Shown here: positions 1-5,822 of the stretch, piece by piece
Numbering within the stretch: the stretch's first letter is position 1
Layout of the letters: each line of letters starts with the position of its first letter
Origin: CAZSVE01 sp964610175
Lineage (GTDB): Bacteria; Pseudomonadota; Gammaproteobacteria; HK1
Direction of reading: 5' to 3'
NCBI GenBank assembly: GCA_964610175.1
Contig: CAZSVE010000124.1
Coordinates: 1 to 6,217, forward strand
DNA length: 6,217 nucleotides
Notes under the pieces: generated by a model
The model's input: the letters and a program-made list of their open reading frames with translations, nothing else
What the model was told of the DNA's origin: nothing
The model's database searches: none
Position numbers and translations under genes: made by a program

Positions 1-90
1 TTACGTTGGATTCACGTCCAACCTTCAGGCTCATGTGTCTTTGGATAAGGCTAAGGCTGTGATCCCCGGGACGGATTCTATATCATGGCT

Positions 91-197
91 GGCGAGGCTT
101 GTGCTCGAACCGATGAAACATGATTGAGGCTTGGTAACCCGGAATGAGTGCCTTGTGAAACTTGATCCAATCGTGAAGCCGAGCGGGAAATAAACAA
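91..197 (+). repeat. dispersed repeat R1, full-length unit
   Basis: About 107 bp. Its 5' part (GCGAGGCTTGTGCTCGAACC, then CATGATT at 119-125) matches the 5' module of the other copies. Its 3' part (TTGATCCAATCGTGAAGCC followed by GAGCGGGAAATAAACAA) matches the tails of R2 (2191-2228), R5 (to 5120) and R6. It lies just upstream of the hydrolase gene, so transcripts of that gene may start inside or just after it. Positions 1-90 hold no gene that I can recognise, only a short inverted repeat GTTGGA/TCCAAC at 5-22. Confidence 0.7.
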
Positions 198-229
198 CAA
201 GCTAATACCGATCCTCACCAAGGCACCTT

Positions 230-233
230 GGAG
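230..233 (+). promoter_or_regulatory. ribosome binding site GGAG that decides the start at 240
   Basis: GGAG lies 6 bases before ATG 240. An in-frame TTG at 228 overlaps this motif and has no Shine-Dalgarno sequence of its own, so the ATG is the better start. Confidence 0.7.
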
Positions 234-239
234 ACAAAA

Positions 240-1028
240 ATGACACAGGACCTTCTGCGCAGACTCGACCACCCCCGCGTCAACGGCGCGATCTTCTTCC
301 CGCGCCAGGACCCGGGGGTGCCCCCACCGCCCGGCAGCGAGGACTTTTACATCGAGGTGGAACCGGACATCCGCGTCATGGCGCGCCACTATCCCCATCC
401 CCAAAAAACCAACGCCCCCCTGATCCTCTACTTTCATGGCAACGGCGAGATCGTGGCCGATTACGACAACATCGCCCCGGCGTTTCATGCCGCGGGGGCG
501 GCGCTGATGCCGGTGGACTACCGCGGCTACGGCAAGAGCGATGGCCAGCCCTCGGTGCGCAAGTCCCTGGATGACGCCCATGCCGTGCTGGATTTCGTGT
601 TGCAATTGCGAGAAGAACGCGCCGCTAGCGGCCCGCTGGTGGTCATGGGCCGAAGTCTCGGCAGCGCGCCGGCCATCGATCTGGCGGCATCGAGAGGGGC
701 GGATCTGGCGGGTCTGGTGGTGGAGAGCGGTTTCGCGGATACGCCTTCGCTGCTCGCGCTCTTCGGGATCGCGGTGGATACGCTGGATGTCCCGCCGGGG
801 AGCGACCGGGATAACCAGGATAAGATGGGTGACGTGCGAAACCCCGTGCTCATCCTCCATGCCGAGGGCGACGATATCATCCCGATGTGGAATGCGGAAC
901 GCAATTTCGAGCGCGCCGCGAGCAAGAAAAAGCGCCTGGTGCGAATACCGGGAGCCGATCACAATACCATCATGATGTTCGGCGATAGATACTGGGGCGG
1001 TCTCAAGGTGTTTCTTTCCGGTCTGTGA
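240..1028 (+). CDS. alpha/beta hydrolase, BEM46/ABHD13-like serine hydrolase
   Basis: A 262-residue cytoplasmic-looking protein with no signal peptide or membrane segment. The alpha/beta hydrolase core is complete. The oxyanion-hole loop HGNGE is at residues 66-70 and VDYRGYGKSDG at about 92-102. The nucleophile elbow GRSLG at 137-141 makes Ser139 the nucleophile. HAEGDDIIP at 207-215 offers Asp211 as the acid, and GADHN at 238-242 offers His241 as the base. The HGNG plus YRGYGKS combination is typical of the BEM46/ABHD13/ABHD17 type hydrolases (family knowledge). The substrate cannot be read from sequence; ester or thioester hydrolysis is the expected chemistry. ATG 240 was chosen over TTG 228 because GGAG sits at the right spacing. 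The next gene, xth, begins 146 bp downstream on the same strand, and no functional link between them is evident. Confidence 0.9.
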   Translation: MTQDLLRRLDHPRVNGAIFFPRQDPGVPPPPGSEDFYIEVEPDIRVMARHYPHPQKTNAPLILYFHGNGEIVADYDNIAPAFHAAGAALMPVDYRGYGKSDGQPSVRKSLDDAHAVLDFVLQLREERAASGPLVVMGRSLGSAPAIDLAASRGADLAGLVVESGFADTPSLLALFGIAVDTLDVPPGSDRDNQDKMGDVRNPVLILHAEGDDIIPMWNAERNFERAASKKKRLVRIPGADHNTIMMFGDRYWGGLKVFLSGL

Positions 1029-1051
1029 GTTTTGGGCTGTGAGCTTTTGGG
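1023..1051 (+). repeat. 14/15-bp tandem near-duplication over the hydrolase stop codon
   Basis: CTGTGAGTTTTGGG (1023-1036) is followed directly by CTGTGAGCTTTTGGG (1037-1051). The first copy contains the TGA stop of the hydrolase. It looks like a small replication-slippage duplication. Confidence 0.6.
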
Positions 1052-1095
1052 CCGCGGCCGGCTGGATCGAAGATCGCATCGAAACATCGGGGTAT

Positions 1096-1123
1096 GGCGA
1101 TTCTACAGGGGCGATTCTCCAGG
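1096..1123 (+). repeat. 14-bp tandem repeat in the hydrolase-xth gap
   Basis: GGCGATTCTACAGG (1096-1109) is followed with no gap by GGCGATTCTCCAGG (1110-1123), one mismatch. It lies about 50 bp before the xth start. It could be slippage, or a paired protein-binding site; nothing else supports the latter. Confidence 0.6.
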
Positions 1124-1174
1124 GGAGACCGCCTCGCGGATAACATTGCACCACAACGAAAAAGCATCTGACCC

Positions 1175-1972
1175 ATGCGCATTGCCACCTGGAATATCAA
1201 CGGTCTACGGGCCCGGAAAGACTATCTGCTACGCTGGCTCGCCGAGCGCCAGCCGGACGTGGTGGGTCTGCAGGAATTGAAGATGACCGACGAGGCCTTC
1301 CCGGCGGAGGTGTTCGAGGAGATCGGCTATCGGGTGGCCACCCATGGCCAAAAGGCCTGGAATGGTGTCGCCATCCTGAGCCGCCGACCCATGGAGATCA
1401 CCGGAGTGGGATTGCCGGGGGAGGAGGCGTTCGGGGCGCGCCTCATCGGTGCGGATATCGATACCGGCAGCGGCGCGCTTTCCTTCACCACGGTCTATGT
1501 CCCCAACGGAAAGGACACCAGCCACGAGGACTTTCCGCGCAAGCTCATCTGGCTGGATGCCCTGGCGAACCATGCCGAGACCCATATCGGGACGCGACAA
1601 AAGGCCATCCTGTGCGGGGACTTCAACATCTGCCCGGCGCCCATCGATAGCTGGCGCGGAGAGGCGGCCAACGGGCAGATCTTCCATACCGACGAGGAGC
1701 GCCAGCGCTTCGGACGTTTTTGCGCGCCACCGTGTGGTCTGGTGGATATCTACCGAGAACGCTTTCCCTATGAACAGACGTTTTCGTGGTGGCACTATCG
1801 GGCCGGGGCCTTTCCCAAGGGACACGGGCTGCGCCTGGACTTTCTCCTGGCGACGCCGGAGTTGTACGCGGATCTGGATTCGGTGACCATCGATCGGGAA
1901 TATCGCAAGAAGCAGGACGGATCGACGCCCTCGGATCATGCGCCGGTGGTGGCGGAGTTTGCCATGGGGTGA
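1175..1972 (+). CDS. xth: exodeoxyribonuclease III (AP endonuclease, ExoIII family)
   Basis: A 265-residue protein, almost the length of E. coli ExoIII (268). It should cleave DNA 5' of abasic sites and degrade duplex DNA 3' to 5' in base-excision repair in the cytoplasm, using a divalent metal. The endonuclease/exonuclease/phosphatase fold motifs are all present: WNINGLR at 6-12 (Asn7), LQELK at 32-36 (metal ligand Glu34), YVPNGKD at 108-114 (Tyr108), GDFNICP at 148-154 (Asp149, Asn151), FSWWHYR at 203-209, LRLDFLL at 219-225 (Asp222), and PSDHAPV at 252-258 (Asp254, His255). Every catalytic residue known from the family is conserved, so it should be active. No clear Shine-Dalgarno precedes ATG 1175, but the MRIATWNINGLR N-terminus is the family's usual beginning. 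It is followed by a repeat-containing gap, not by an operon partner. Confidence 0.97.
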   Translation: MRIATWNINGLRARKDYLLRWLAERQPDVVGLQELKMTDEAFPAEVFEEIGYRVATHGQKAWNGVAILSRRPMEITGVGLPGEEAFGARLIGADIDTGSGALSFTTVYVPNGKDTSHEDFPRKLIWLDALANHAETHIGTRQKAILCGDFNICPAPIDSWRGEAANGQIFHTDEERQRFGRFCAPPCGLVDIYRERFPYEQTFSWWHYRAGAFPKGHGLRLDFLLATPELYADLDSVTIDREYRKKQDGSTPSDHAPVVAEFAMG

Positions 1973-1982
1973 ACGGAATGGG

Positions 1983-1994
1983 CCCGGTACCGGG
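1983..1994. other. 12-bp perfect palindrome after xth
   Basis: CCCGGTACCGGG starts 11 bases after the xth stop. It lacks a loop and a T-tract, so I do not call it an intrinsic terminator. It could be a protein site or chance in GC-rich DNA. Confidence 0.35.
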
Positions 1995-2031
1995 TCGCGG
2001 ATCCGGCGAAGATGAGAGGGAAGCAACCAAC

Positions 2032-2228
2032 GAAGCCTCGCCTCGGACCGACACGGCATGATTTCGCTGGTTCCCAAGCTAGAGCTTGGGAGCATGGATC
2101 GTGGGAACTCCAGCTTCCGGAAAAGCTTCCAAAACTCCCGCTTGGAAACCAGCGGAAAGGGTTTTTTCTCAATCACGCCGCTTTCCGGAATTCGATCCAA
2201 TTGTGAAGCTGAGCGGGAAAGAAACAAA
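2032..2228 (+). repeat. dispersed repeat R2, long hairpin-rich variant
   Basis: The 5' module GAAGCCTCGCCTCGGACCG then GGCATGATTTCGCTGG is shared with R3 and, more loosely, R4-R6. The tail GATCCAATTGTGAAGCTGAG then CGGGAAAGAAACAAA matches R1 and R5. The interior is about 85 bp longer than in R1 and R5. It has three successive inverted repeats: TCCCAAGCT/AGCTTGGGA (2072-2091, 2-base loop), TTCCAA/TTGGAA (2127-2147) and CGGAAAG/CTTTCCG (2153-2187). This copy fills most of the 359-bp gap between xth and the first adaptor gene. In the remainder (2229-2331) I see nothing definite besides the likely ribosome binding site. Confidence 0.7.
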
Positions 2229-2320
2229 TCACTACTTTTGCCCACGCGTGCCATATCTCACCATGCCCGCTCGACAATATTTCAGCCATTCCTTCCCCTT
2301 TGTGATTTCTTGGGGAATGC

Positions 2321-2324
2321 GGGG
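2321..2324 (+). promoter_or_regulatory. probable ribosome binding site for the adaptor at 2332
   Basis: GGGG ends 7 bases before ATG 2332. The in-frame ATG 2317 has a G-run only one base upstream, which is too close, so this site favours the 2332 start. The evidence is modest. Confidence 0.4.
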
Positions 2325-2331
2325 CAGGTTC

Positions 2332-3225
2332 ATGAAAGGCTACCCACAAAACGGACATGGGACGCCCAGGCGCCCCCTCCCCCCTTCCATCCGCGTTTTC
2401 CTCGCGATCATGCTGGCGATTCCGATACAGGCGTTCATTGCCCAGATACCCGGCGCATGGGCCGCACCGATCACCCCTACCCCTGCGCCGATCGGATCGG
2501 CAACGACAGCGACGTCCCCATCCCCGGTCGCCCCCGACACGGCTTCCCCGACCTCGGAGATCCATGCGCAGCTGAAATCACGCCGTGAAACGGTGCTCTC
2601 CAGCGAGCTCGACGCCAGGATTCGAGAGATCCCGATCCGCGATGGGGAGCGCTTCGCAAAAAGGCAGGTGTTGGTGCGGCTCGATTGCGCGTTGCAACAG
2701 GCCAGGCTGGCCAAGATGAATGCGGTTCTGGCGGGCGCGGAGAAGGTGGCCAAGATCCAAAATCGCCTGCTGGAACTGAATTCCACGGGGACCCTGGAAG
2801 CGGCATTGGCCAGGATCGACGTGGATAAGGCGCGGGCCGATATTCGGGTACAATCGATCATGCTGTCCAAGTGCACGGTATCGGCACCATTTACGGGGCG
2901 TGTCGTGGAAACCAAGGCAAGGGGACATCAATTCGTGCGCACGGGACAGGCCCTGGTGGAGATACTGGATGATTCCTCCCTGGATATCGATTTTATCGCG
3001 CCATCTCGTTGGTTGGCCTGGCTGAAGGCGGGGCAGGAATTTTCCATCCTGATCAATGAGACGAAACGGAGCTATCCCGGGAAAGTGGTGCGCCTGGGCG
3101 CCAAGGTGGACCCGGTGAGCCAATTGGTGAAGGTGATGGGGGCGATTTCGGGCCGCTTCCCGGAGTTGATGCCGGGGATGAGTGGCCGGATCATCATCAC
3201 TCCCCCCGAGGATGGGGGCCGCTAG
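2332..3225 (+). CDS. periplasmic adaptor subunit, RND-efflux/HlyD (membrane fusion protein) family
   Basis: From ATG 2332 the protein has 297 residues. A basic N-terminus (TPRRPLPP) and a hydrophobic stretch at about 20-40 end in AWA-AP at 42-46, a good signal-peptidase I site, so the protein should be periplasmic. A Pro/Ser/Thr-rich linker covers about 46-75. The adaptor fold follows: first barrel-sandwich half at about 84-118 (ELDARIREIPIRDGERFAK), a short helical hairpin at about 119-175, second half at about 178-212 (CTVSAPFTGRVVETKARG), and beta-barrel/proximal domain at about 215-292. It is shorter than classic AcrA-type adaptors (about 380-400). The open frame extends upstream to 2086, but that part lies inside repeat R2 and has no adaptor features; ATG 2332 gives a proper signal peptide. 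The HlyD-like gene at 3528 is the likely partner in a transport complex. Substrate unknown. Confidence 0.85.
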   Translation: MKGYPQNGHGTPRRPLPPSIRVFLAIMLAIPIQAFIAQIPGAWAAPITPTPAPIGSATTATSPSPVAPDTASPTSEIHAQLKSRRETVLSSELDARIREIPIRDGERFAKRQVLVRLDCALQQARLAKMNAVLAGAEKVAKIQNRLLELNSTGTLEAALARIDVDKARADIRVQSIMLSKCTVSAPFTGRVVETKARGHQFVRTGQALVEILDDSSLDIDFIAPSRWLAWLKAGQEFSILINETKRSYPGKVVRLGAKVDPVSQLVKVMGAISGRFPELMPGMSGRIIITPPEDGGR

Positions 3226-3229
3226 CCCC
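3215..3229 (+). other. small GC hairpin across the adaptor stop codon
   Basis: GGGGC (3215-3219) and GCCCC (3225-3229) form a 5-bp stem with loop CGCTA; the TAG stop spans 3223-3225. No T-tract follows, so it is not a convincing terminator. Confidence 0.3.
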
Positions 3230-3301
3230 GCACGGTTCTATGCGATACCTCTAGACGATACCCCTGGCAGGAGATATACCCTTGGCCTTGGCCGGGCCGC
3301 A

Positions 3302-3320
3302 ATCGAAAGGCATTTTCGAT
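3302..3320 (+). other. perfect 7-bp stem hairpin next to repeat R3
   Basis: ATCGAAA (3302-3308) and TTTCGAT (3314-3320) with a 5-base loop. It ends exactly where the R3 similarity begins. No U-run follows. It may be a transcript-stabilising hairpin or a repeat boundary feature. Confidence 0.35.
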
Positions 3321-3391
3321 CCTTCGCCTCGGACCGACGATGCATGAAGTAATTTCGCTGGTTCCCAAGCTTTTGCTTGTGGGAACCAGCG
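3321..3391 (+). repeat. dispersed repeat R3 with strong palindromic hairpin
   Basis: CCTTCGCCTCGGACCGACG (3321-3339) and ATTTCGCTGGTTCCCAAGC (3352-3370) match the R2 5' module. The arms CGCTGGTTCCC and GGGAACCAGCG (3356-3391) pair perfectly over 11 bp, and AAGC/GCTT extends the stem near a TTTT loop with a small bulge. The R1/R5-type tail is missing, so this is a partial copy. It lies in the gap between the two adaptor genes. Confidence 0.7.
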
Positions 3392-3404
3392 GATGGAGCT
3401 TGGA

Positions 3405-3499
3405 GGCCAATGGAATGCGCCGAATTTTACGAAGCGCCGGTTTTGCTTTACCGATGTCGAATCATGCCTTGTCGGTTTCGAGGCAAGGCTTCGCTAGTG
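3405..3499 (-). repeat. dispersed repeat R4, inverted copy
   Basis: Read on the - strand it starts ACTAGCGAAGCCTTGCCTCG and continues ACCGACAAGGCATGATT, the family's 5' module. It contains a 19-base stretch (3441-3459 reversed, CGACATCGGTAAAGCAAAA) identical to R5 at 5048-5066. Similarity continues through GTAAAATTCGG and then fades. Its orientation is opposite to R3 just upstream, so the two copies face each other in the 302-bp gap (3226-3527). The only other thing I see in that gap is the hairpin at 3302-3320. Confidence 0.7.
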
Positions 3500-3527
3500 A
3501 CCAAACCCTCCCCGTATTGCCACCATT

Positions 3528-4862
3528 ATGACGAAACCTGCTGCCTCCTCGGAACTACGCGCCGTTTCGGCGCTGCTGCAGTTGCAGGAACGAACCTGGG
3601 CGGCCAGGAGCATGGAAGAACTGGCCTTCATCGCGGTCAATGAAACCCACAACATGGCGTCCTATCGTCAGGCCGTCCTTTGGATACGGGACAGGGGGGT
3701 AGTGACGGTTTCCGGCGTCGCGGCATCGGAAAAAGACGCGCCATTCATTCAGTGGACCCGGCGCCTTTTGAGCCGCGCGCTTGTGGAGGATTCCCCCCGG
3801 GCCGTCGGTGCCGATGACCTTGCGCAAGACGATGCCGAGGAATGGCGTAATTGGTTGCCGGAGCACGGCTTCGTTCTGCCGCTCGTGGACGCCGACGGCA
3901 AACGGTTCGGATGCTTGTTGCTGGCCCGCGATGAGCGCTGGTCGGCGCCCGAAATGGCGCTGATAAAACATCTGGTGGCCACCTACGGCCATGCCTGGAT
4001 ATCCCTGACGAAAAAAACCAGACGGATACCCACGAGGCCCGCCGTAAAGAAGTGGTTGCTGGCGACCCTGGGGCTCACCATTGTCTTATCGGTTTTTATT
4101 CCGATTCCACTGACAGTTTTGGCCCCGGCCGAGATCGTTCCCATCAATCCCATGGTGATCCGATCCCCCCTGGAAGGCGTGGTGGATCGGATCCGGGTTC
4201 GTCCCAACCAGACCGTATCGAAAAACACCCCCCTGTTCGATCTCGATGGGACCACCTTGAACAGCCAGCTCGATGTGGCGAAAAAAAACCTGCACACCAT
4301 CGAAGCGGAGTATCGACAAACCGCCCAACAGGCCATGGTCGATCGGCACAGTAAGGCAAAACTCGCCATCCTCAAGGGAAAGGCCAGTGAACAACAATCC
4401 GAGATCGACCACTTGCGGGCGCTCATCGCGAGAACCCGGGTCAAGGCACCACGGCAAGGCATCGTTATTCTCGATGATGCCACCGAATGGATTGGACGAC
4501 CCGTCATGGTTGGCCAGAGAGTCATGATGATAGCCGATGAGTTCGACGCCGAAGTCGAGGCCTGGGTGCCTATCGGCGACGCCATTCCCTTGGCACCAGA
4601 CGCCCCGGTAACGGTATTCCTGAATGCCGATCCGCTGCGCCCGGTCAAGGCAAGGCTCCGCATGTTCGGCTACGAGGCCATCCCTCGTCCCGACGGCAGC
4701 CTGGCCTATCGCGTCCGCGCCGTGCTGCACGATACGGAATCCGGGCGGCGGATACGGATCGGACTGCGCGGGACGGCGCGCATCACCGGCGAGCGCGTCC
4801 TTCTGGCCTATTGGATATTCCGGCGGCCCTTGGCTGCCGTGCGGCAAACACTGGGATTATGA
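3528..4862 (+). CDS. HlyD-family inner-membrane adaptor with N-terminal GAF-like domain
   Basis: A 444-residue protein in three parts. Residues 12-165 form a soluble GAF-like domain (ELAFIAVNETHNMASYRQAV at 31-50, FVLPLVDADGKRFGCLLLAR at 115-134). One transmembrane helix follows at about 175-197 after a basic stretch (KKTRRIPTR). The periplasmic HlyD adaptor comes last: first barrel-sandwich half about 200-240 (VIRSPLEGVVDRIRVRPNQ), coiled-coil hairpin about 243-303, second half about 304-338 (RVKAPRQGIVIL), and beta-barrel to about 420 (IGLRGTARITGERV). N-in/C-out topology is expected. The architecture matches HlyD-type subunits found, as I recall, next to short RND-type adaptors and M50-peptidase/HlyD proteins in gammaproteobacterial export loci. 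The GAF-like part may sense a cytoplasmic signal or dock a partner; this is inference. No clear Shine-Dalgarno precedes ATG 3528, but the similarity to the GAF-like part begins soon after it. The usual tight spacing to the upstream adaptor is broken by repeats. Confidence 0.88.
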   Translation: MTKPAASSELRAVSALLQLQERTWAARSMEELAFIAVNETHNMASYRQAVLWIRDRGVVTVSGVAASEKDAPFIQWTRRLLSRALVEDSPRAVGADDLAQDDAEEWRNWLPEHGFVLPLVDADGKRFGCLLLARDERWSAPEMALIKHLVATYGHAWISLTKKTRRIPTRPAVKKWLLATLGLTIVLSVFIPIPLTVLAPAEIVPINPMVIRSPLEGVVDRIRVRPNQTVSKNTPLFDLDGTTLNSQLDVAKKNLHTIEAEYRQTAQQAMVDRHSKAKLAILKGKASEQQSEIDHLRALIARTRVKAPRQGIVILDDATEWIGRPVMVGQRVMMIADEFDAEVEAWVPIGDAIPLAPDAPVTVFLNADPLRPVKARLRMFGYEAIPRPDGSLAYRVRAVLHDTESGRRIRIGLRGTARITGERVLLAYWIFRRPLAAVRQTLGL

Positions 4863-4906
4863 CGACGCGAGGAGACTCCAAGCCACAAATTCATGGGCTC
4901 GGATAA
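4859..4906 (+). pseudogene. possible remnant start of a third operon gene
   Basis: ATG 4859 overlaps the adaptor's TGA as ATGA, the classical coupling arrangement, but the frame stops after 15 codons (MTTRGDSKPQIHGLG). In another frame the sequence stays open from ATG 4893 to 5030 (45 codons, start MGSDNRAAVEALQSKYQ), which would fit a frameshift followed by repeat R5. I do not recognise either peptide. Known relatives of this locus usually have another subunit here (recollection). It could also be chance. Confidence 0.25.
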
Positions 4907-5008
4907 CCGCGCTGCCGTGGAAGCGCTGCAATCGAAATATCAAACGCCTTTTAGTTATCTGCCTTCAGTCAGTCCTTGCTTTTCACTTCTTCGTGTAGGA
5001 GGATGCGT

Positions 5009-5120
5009 CGCTAGTGAAGCTTTGCTTTGAGTCGACAAAGCATGACCCGACATCGGTAAAGCAAAATTGCTGCTCTGTAGAACTCGGCTCATTTATGAAG
5101 CTGAGCGAGAAAGAAACAAA
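5009..5120 (+). repeat. dispersed repeat R5, full-length unit
   Basis: Begins CGCTAGTGAAGCTTTGCTTTG, has GCATGACCCGACATCGG and the 19-base block shared with inverted R4 (5048-5066). It ends with GAAGCTGAGCGAGAAAGAAACAAA-type tail at 5097-5120, as in R2 (2205-2228). With R6 and R7 it fills most of the 435-bp gene-free stretch 4863-5297; between 4863 and 5008 there is only the possible broken third operon gene. Confidence 0.75.
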
Positions 5121-5230
5121 CAGAAGCTTCGCCTGAAACCAACCAGGCATGATTTAGCACTAGTCAAAGCAAAATTATTGTCTTGTAAAATTCGACTCAT
5201 TTGCGAAACCGAGCGAGAAGGAGGCCAAAA
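5121..5230 (+). repeat. dispersed repeat R6, tandem with R5
   Basis: Directly follows R5 in the same orientation, at a period of about 107 bp. GCATGATTTAGCACTAGTC (from 5147), AAAGCAAAATTATTGTCTTG, AAATTCGACTCATTTGCG and AAACCGAGCGAGAAGGAGG align with the corresponding parts of R5. The tail is close to that of R1 (TTGTGAAACTTGATCCAATC then GTGAAGCCGAGCG). Confidence 0.7.
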
Positions 5231-5275
5231 TAAGTGCCTATTGCGAAGGTAAAATAATTGTTTTGTGGATTATTG
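5231..5275 (+). repeat. partial degenerate repeat R7
   Basis: GCGAAGGTAAAATAATTG and TTTTGTGGATTATT resemble the middle block of R6 (AAAGCAAAATTATTGTC, TTGTAAAATTCG). It ends about 20 bp before the antitoxin start, so the toxin-antitoxin promoter, which I could not identify with confidence, probably lies in or beside it. Confidence 0.4.
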
Positions 5276-5297
5276 GGATCATGATGAGTAAATAGTT

Positions 5298-5594
5298 ATG
5301 AACAGTTTGGCAATCTCCGAGCATCCGCCGAAACGATATACCGCTTTCGATGCAAAGCGGTTCACCTCCGACACTCGGGAGGACGGCTTCACTGTGCGGG
5401 TTACTCGCTCCGAGGGTATATGGATCGCGGAATGCGACCAGCTCGGTTTGGTAACAGAAGCGGATAATTATGCTGACCTCGAGGCACGTACCCGGAAAAT
5501 TGCCCCGGAACTTGCCGAGATGAACGGTCTCGATACTTCGGGACAATCGATCCGGCTCGAATTCCAAATCATGGAGATTCCGGATGAATGGTAA
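5298..5594 (+). CDS. DUF1902/HicB-like antitoxin
   Basis: A 98-residue protein. Residues 30-77 carry the DUF1902/HicB-like pattern: GFTVRVTRSEGIWIAECDQL, then GLVTEADNYADLEARTRKIA and ELAEMNG. In this family that partial dsRBD-like fold binds and neutralises the HicA toxin. I see no helix-turn-helix or ribbon-helix-helix at either end, unlike classical HicB; if the pair is autoregulated, this protein may not bind DNA alone. About 29 residues precede the domain, longer than I expect for the family. The start is constrained because an in-frame TAA lies at 5289-5291. The toxin gene overlaps its last 7 bases, so the two are translationally coupled, with the antitoxin first. Base composition is more AT-rich than the genes before 4862, which fits horizontal acquisition. 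Confidence 0.82.
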   Translation: MNSLAISEHPPKRYTAFDAKRFTSDTREDGFTVRVTRSEGIWIAECDQLGLVTEADNYADLEARTRKIAPELAEMNGLDTSGQSIRLEFQIMEIPDEW

Positions 5595-5785
5595 GTACTC
5601 TCTATCCGCAAATCAGGGATATCTTGCGTGCCCACGGATGTGAATTCATCAGACAGGGGAAGGGAAGCCATGAAATCTGGCGTAGCCCCATCAGCAATAA
5701 ATACTTTTCGGTTCCGGTTACCGTCAAGGTAAAACCCACTGCAAATGCCATTTTGAGACAAGCAGGAATTGAACGCAGGATATAG
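5588..5785 (+). CDS. hicA: HicA-family mRNA interferase toxin
   Basis: A 65-residue protein of typical HicA size. QIRDILRAHGCEFIRQGKGS followed by HEIWRSP has the dsRBD-like N-terminal helix-turn-strand with the catalytic histidine at 28 in GSHEIW. The C-terminal VPVTVKVKPTANAILRQAG matches the HicA end motif in which a conserved TANAIL/LRQAG helix closes the fold. By family knowledge it would cut mRNA, ribosome-associated or free, and stop translation until bound by the antitoxin. ATG 5588 overlaps the antitoxin stop by 7 bases; GGAG at 5573-5576 lies 11 bases upstream and may serve as ribosome binding site. The catalytic His is intact, so it may be active. Confidence 0.88.
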   Translation: MVSTLYPQIRDILRAHGCEFIRQGKGSHEIWRSPISNKYFSVPVTVKVKPTANAILRQAGIERRI

Positions 5786-5822
5786 CATCGCGCGGAGTGG
5801 ATTCCGACTTTCCCTGATTATT

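Noticed and set aside
78..1154. Long open frame on the - strand opposite the hydrolase
   Set aside because: It is antisense to a gene with a complete catalytic core, and its residue composition (rich in Arg/His) is typical of a GC-rich shadow frame.
2160..2167. T-run after a hairpin as an intrinsic terminator for xth
   Set aside because: The T-run at about 2162-2167 lies within a loop between CGGAAAG and CTTTCCG, not after a GC-rich stem, and is nearly 190 bp from the gene.
1229..2254. 341-codon open frame on the - strand opposite xth
   Set aside because: It is a shadow of exonuclease III, running into repeat R2; it has no recognisable domain.
2086..2331. In-frame extension of the periplasmic adaptor back to ATG 2086
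   Set aside because: The extra 82 codons lie largely in repeat R2 and place the signal peptide in the middle of the protein; ATG 2332 gives a normal signal peptide.
3340..3531. 63-codon + strand frame between the adaptors
   Set aside because: It is composed of repeats R3 and R4 and has no protein family signal; likely spurious.
5067..5252. 61-codon + strand frame
   Set aside because: It translates repeats R5 and R6; the peptide repeats itself (YEAERERN / CETEREG) because the DNA repeats.
5009..5275. CRISPR array
   Set aside because: Units are ~107 bp with diverged sequence and no short constant repeat alternating with unique spacers.
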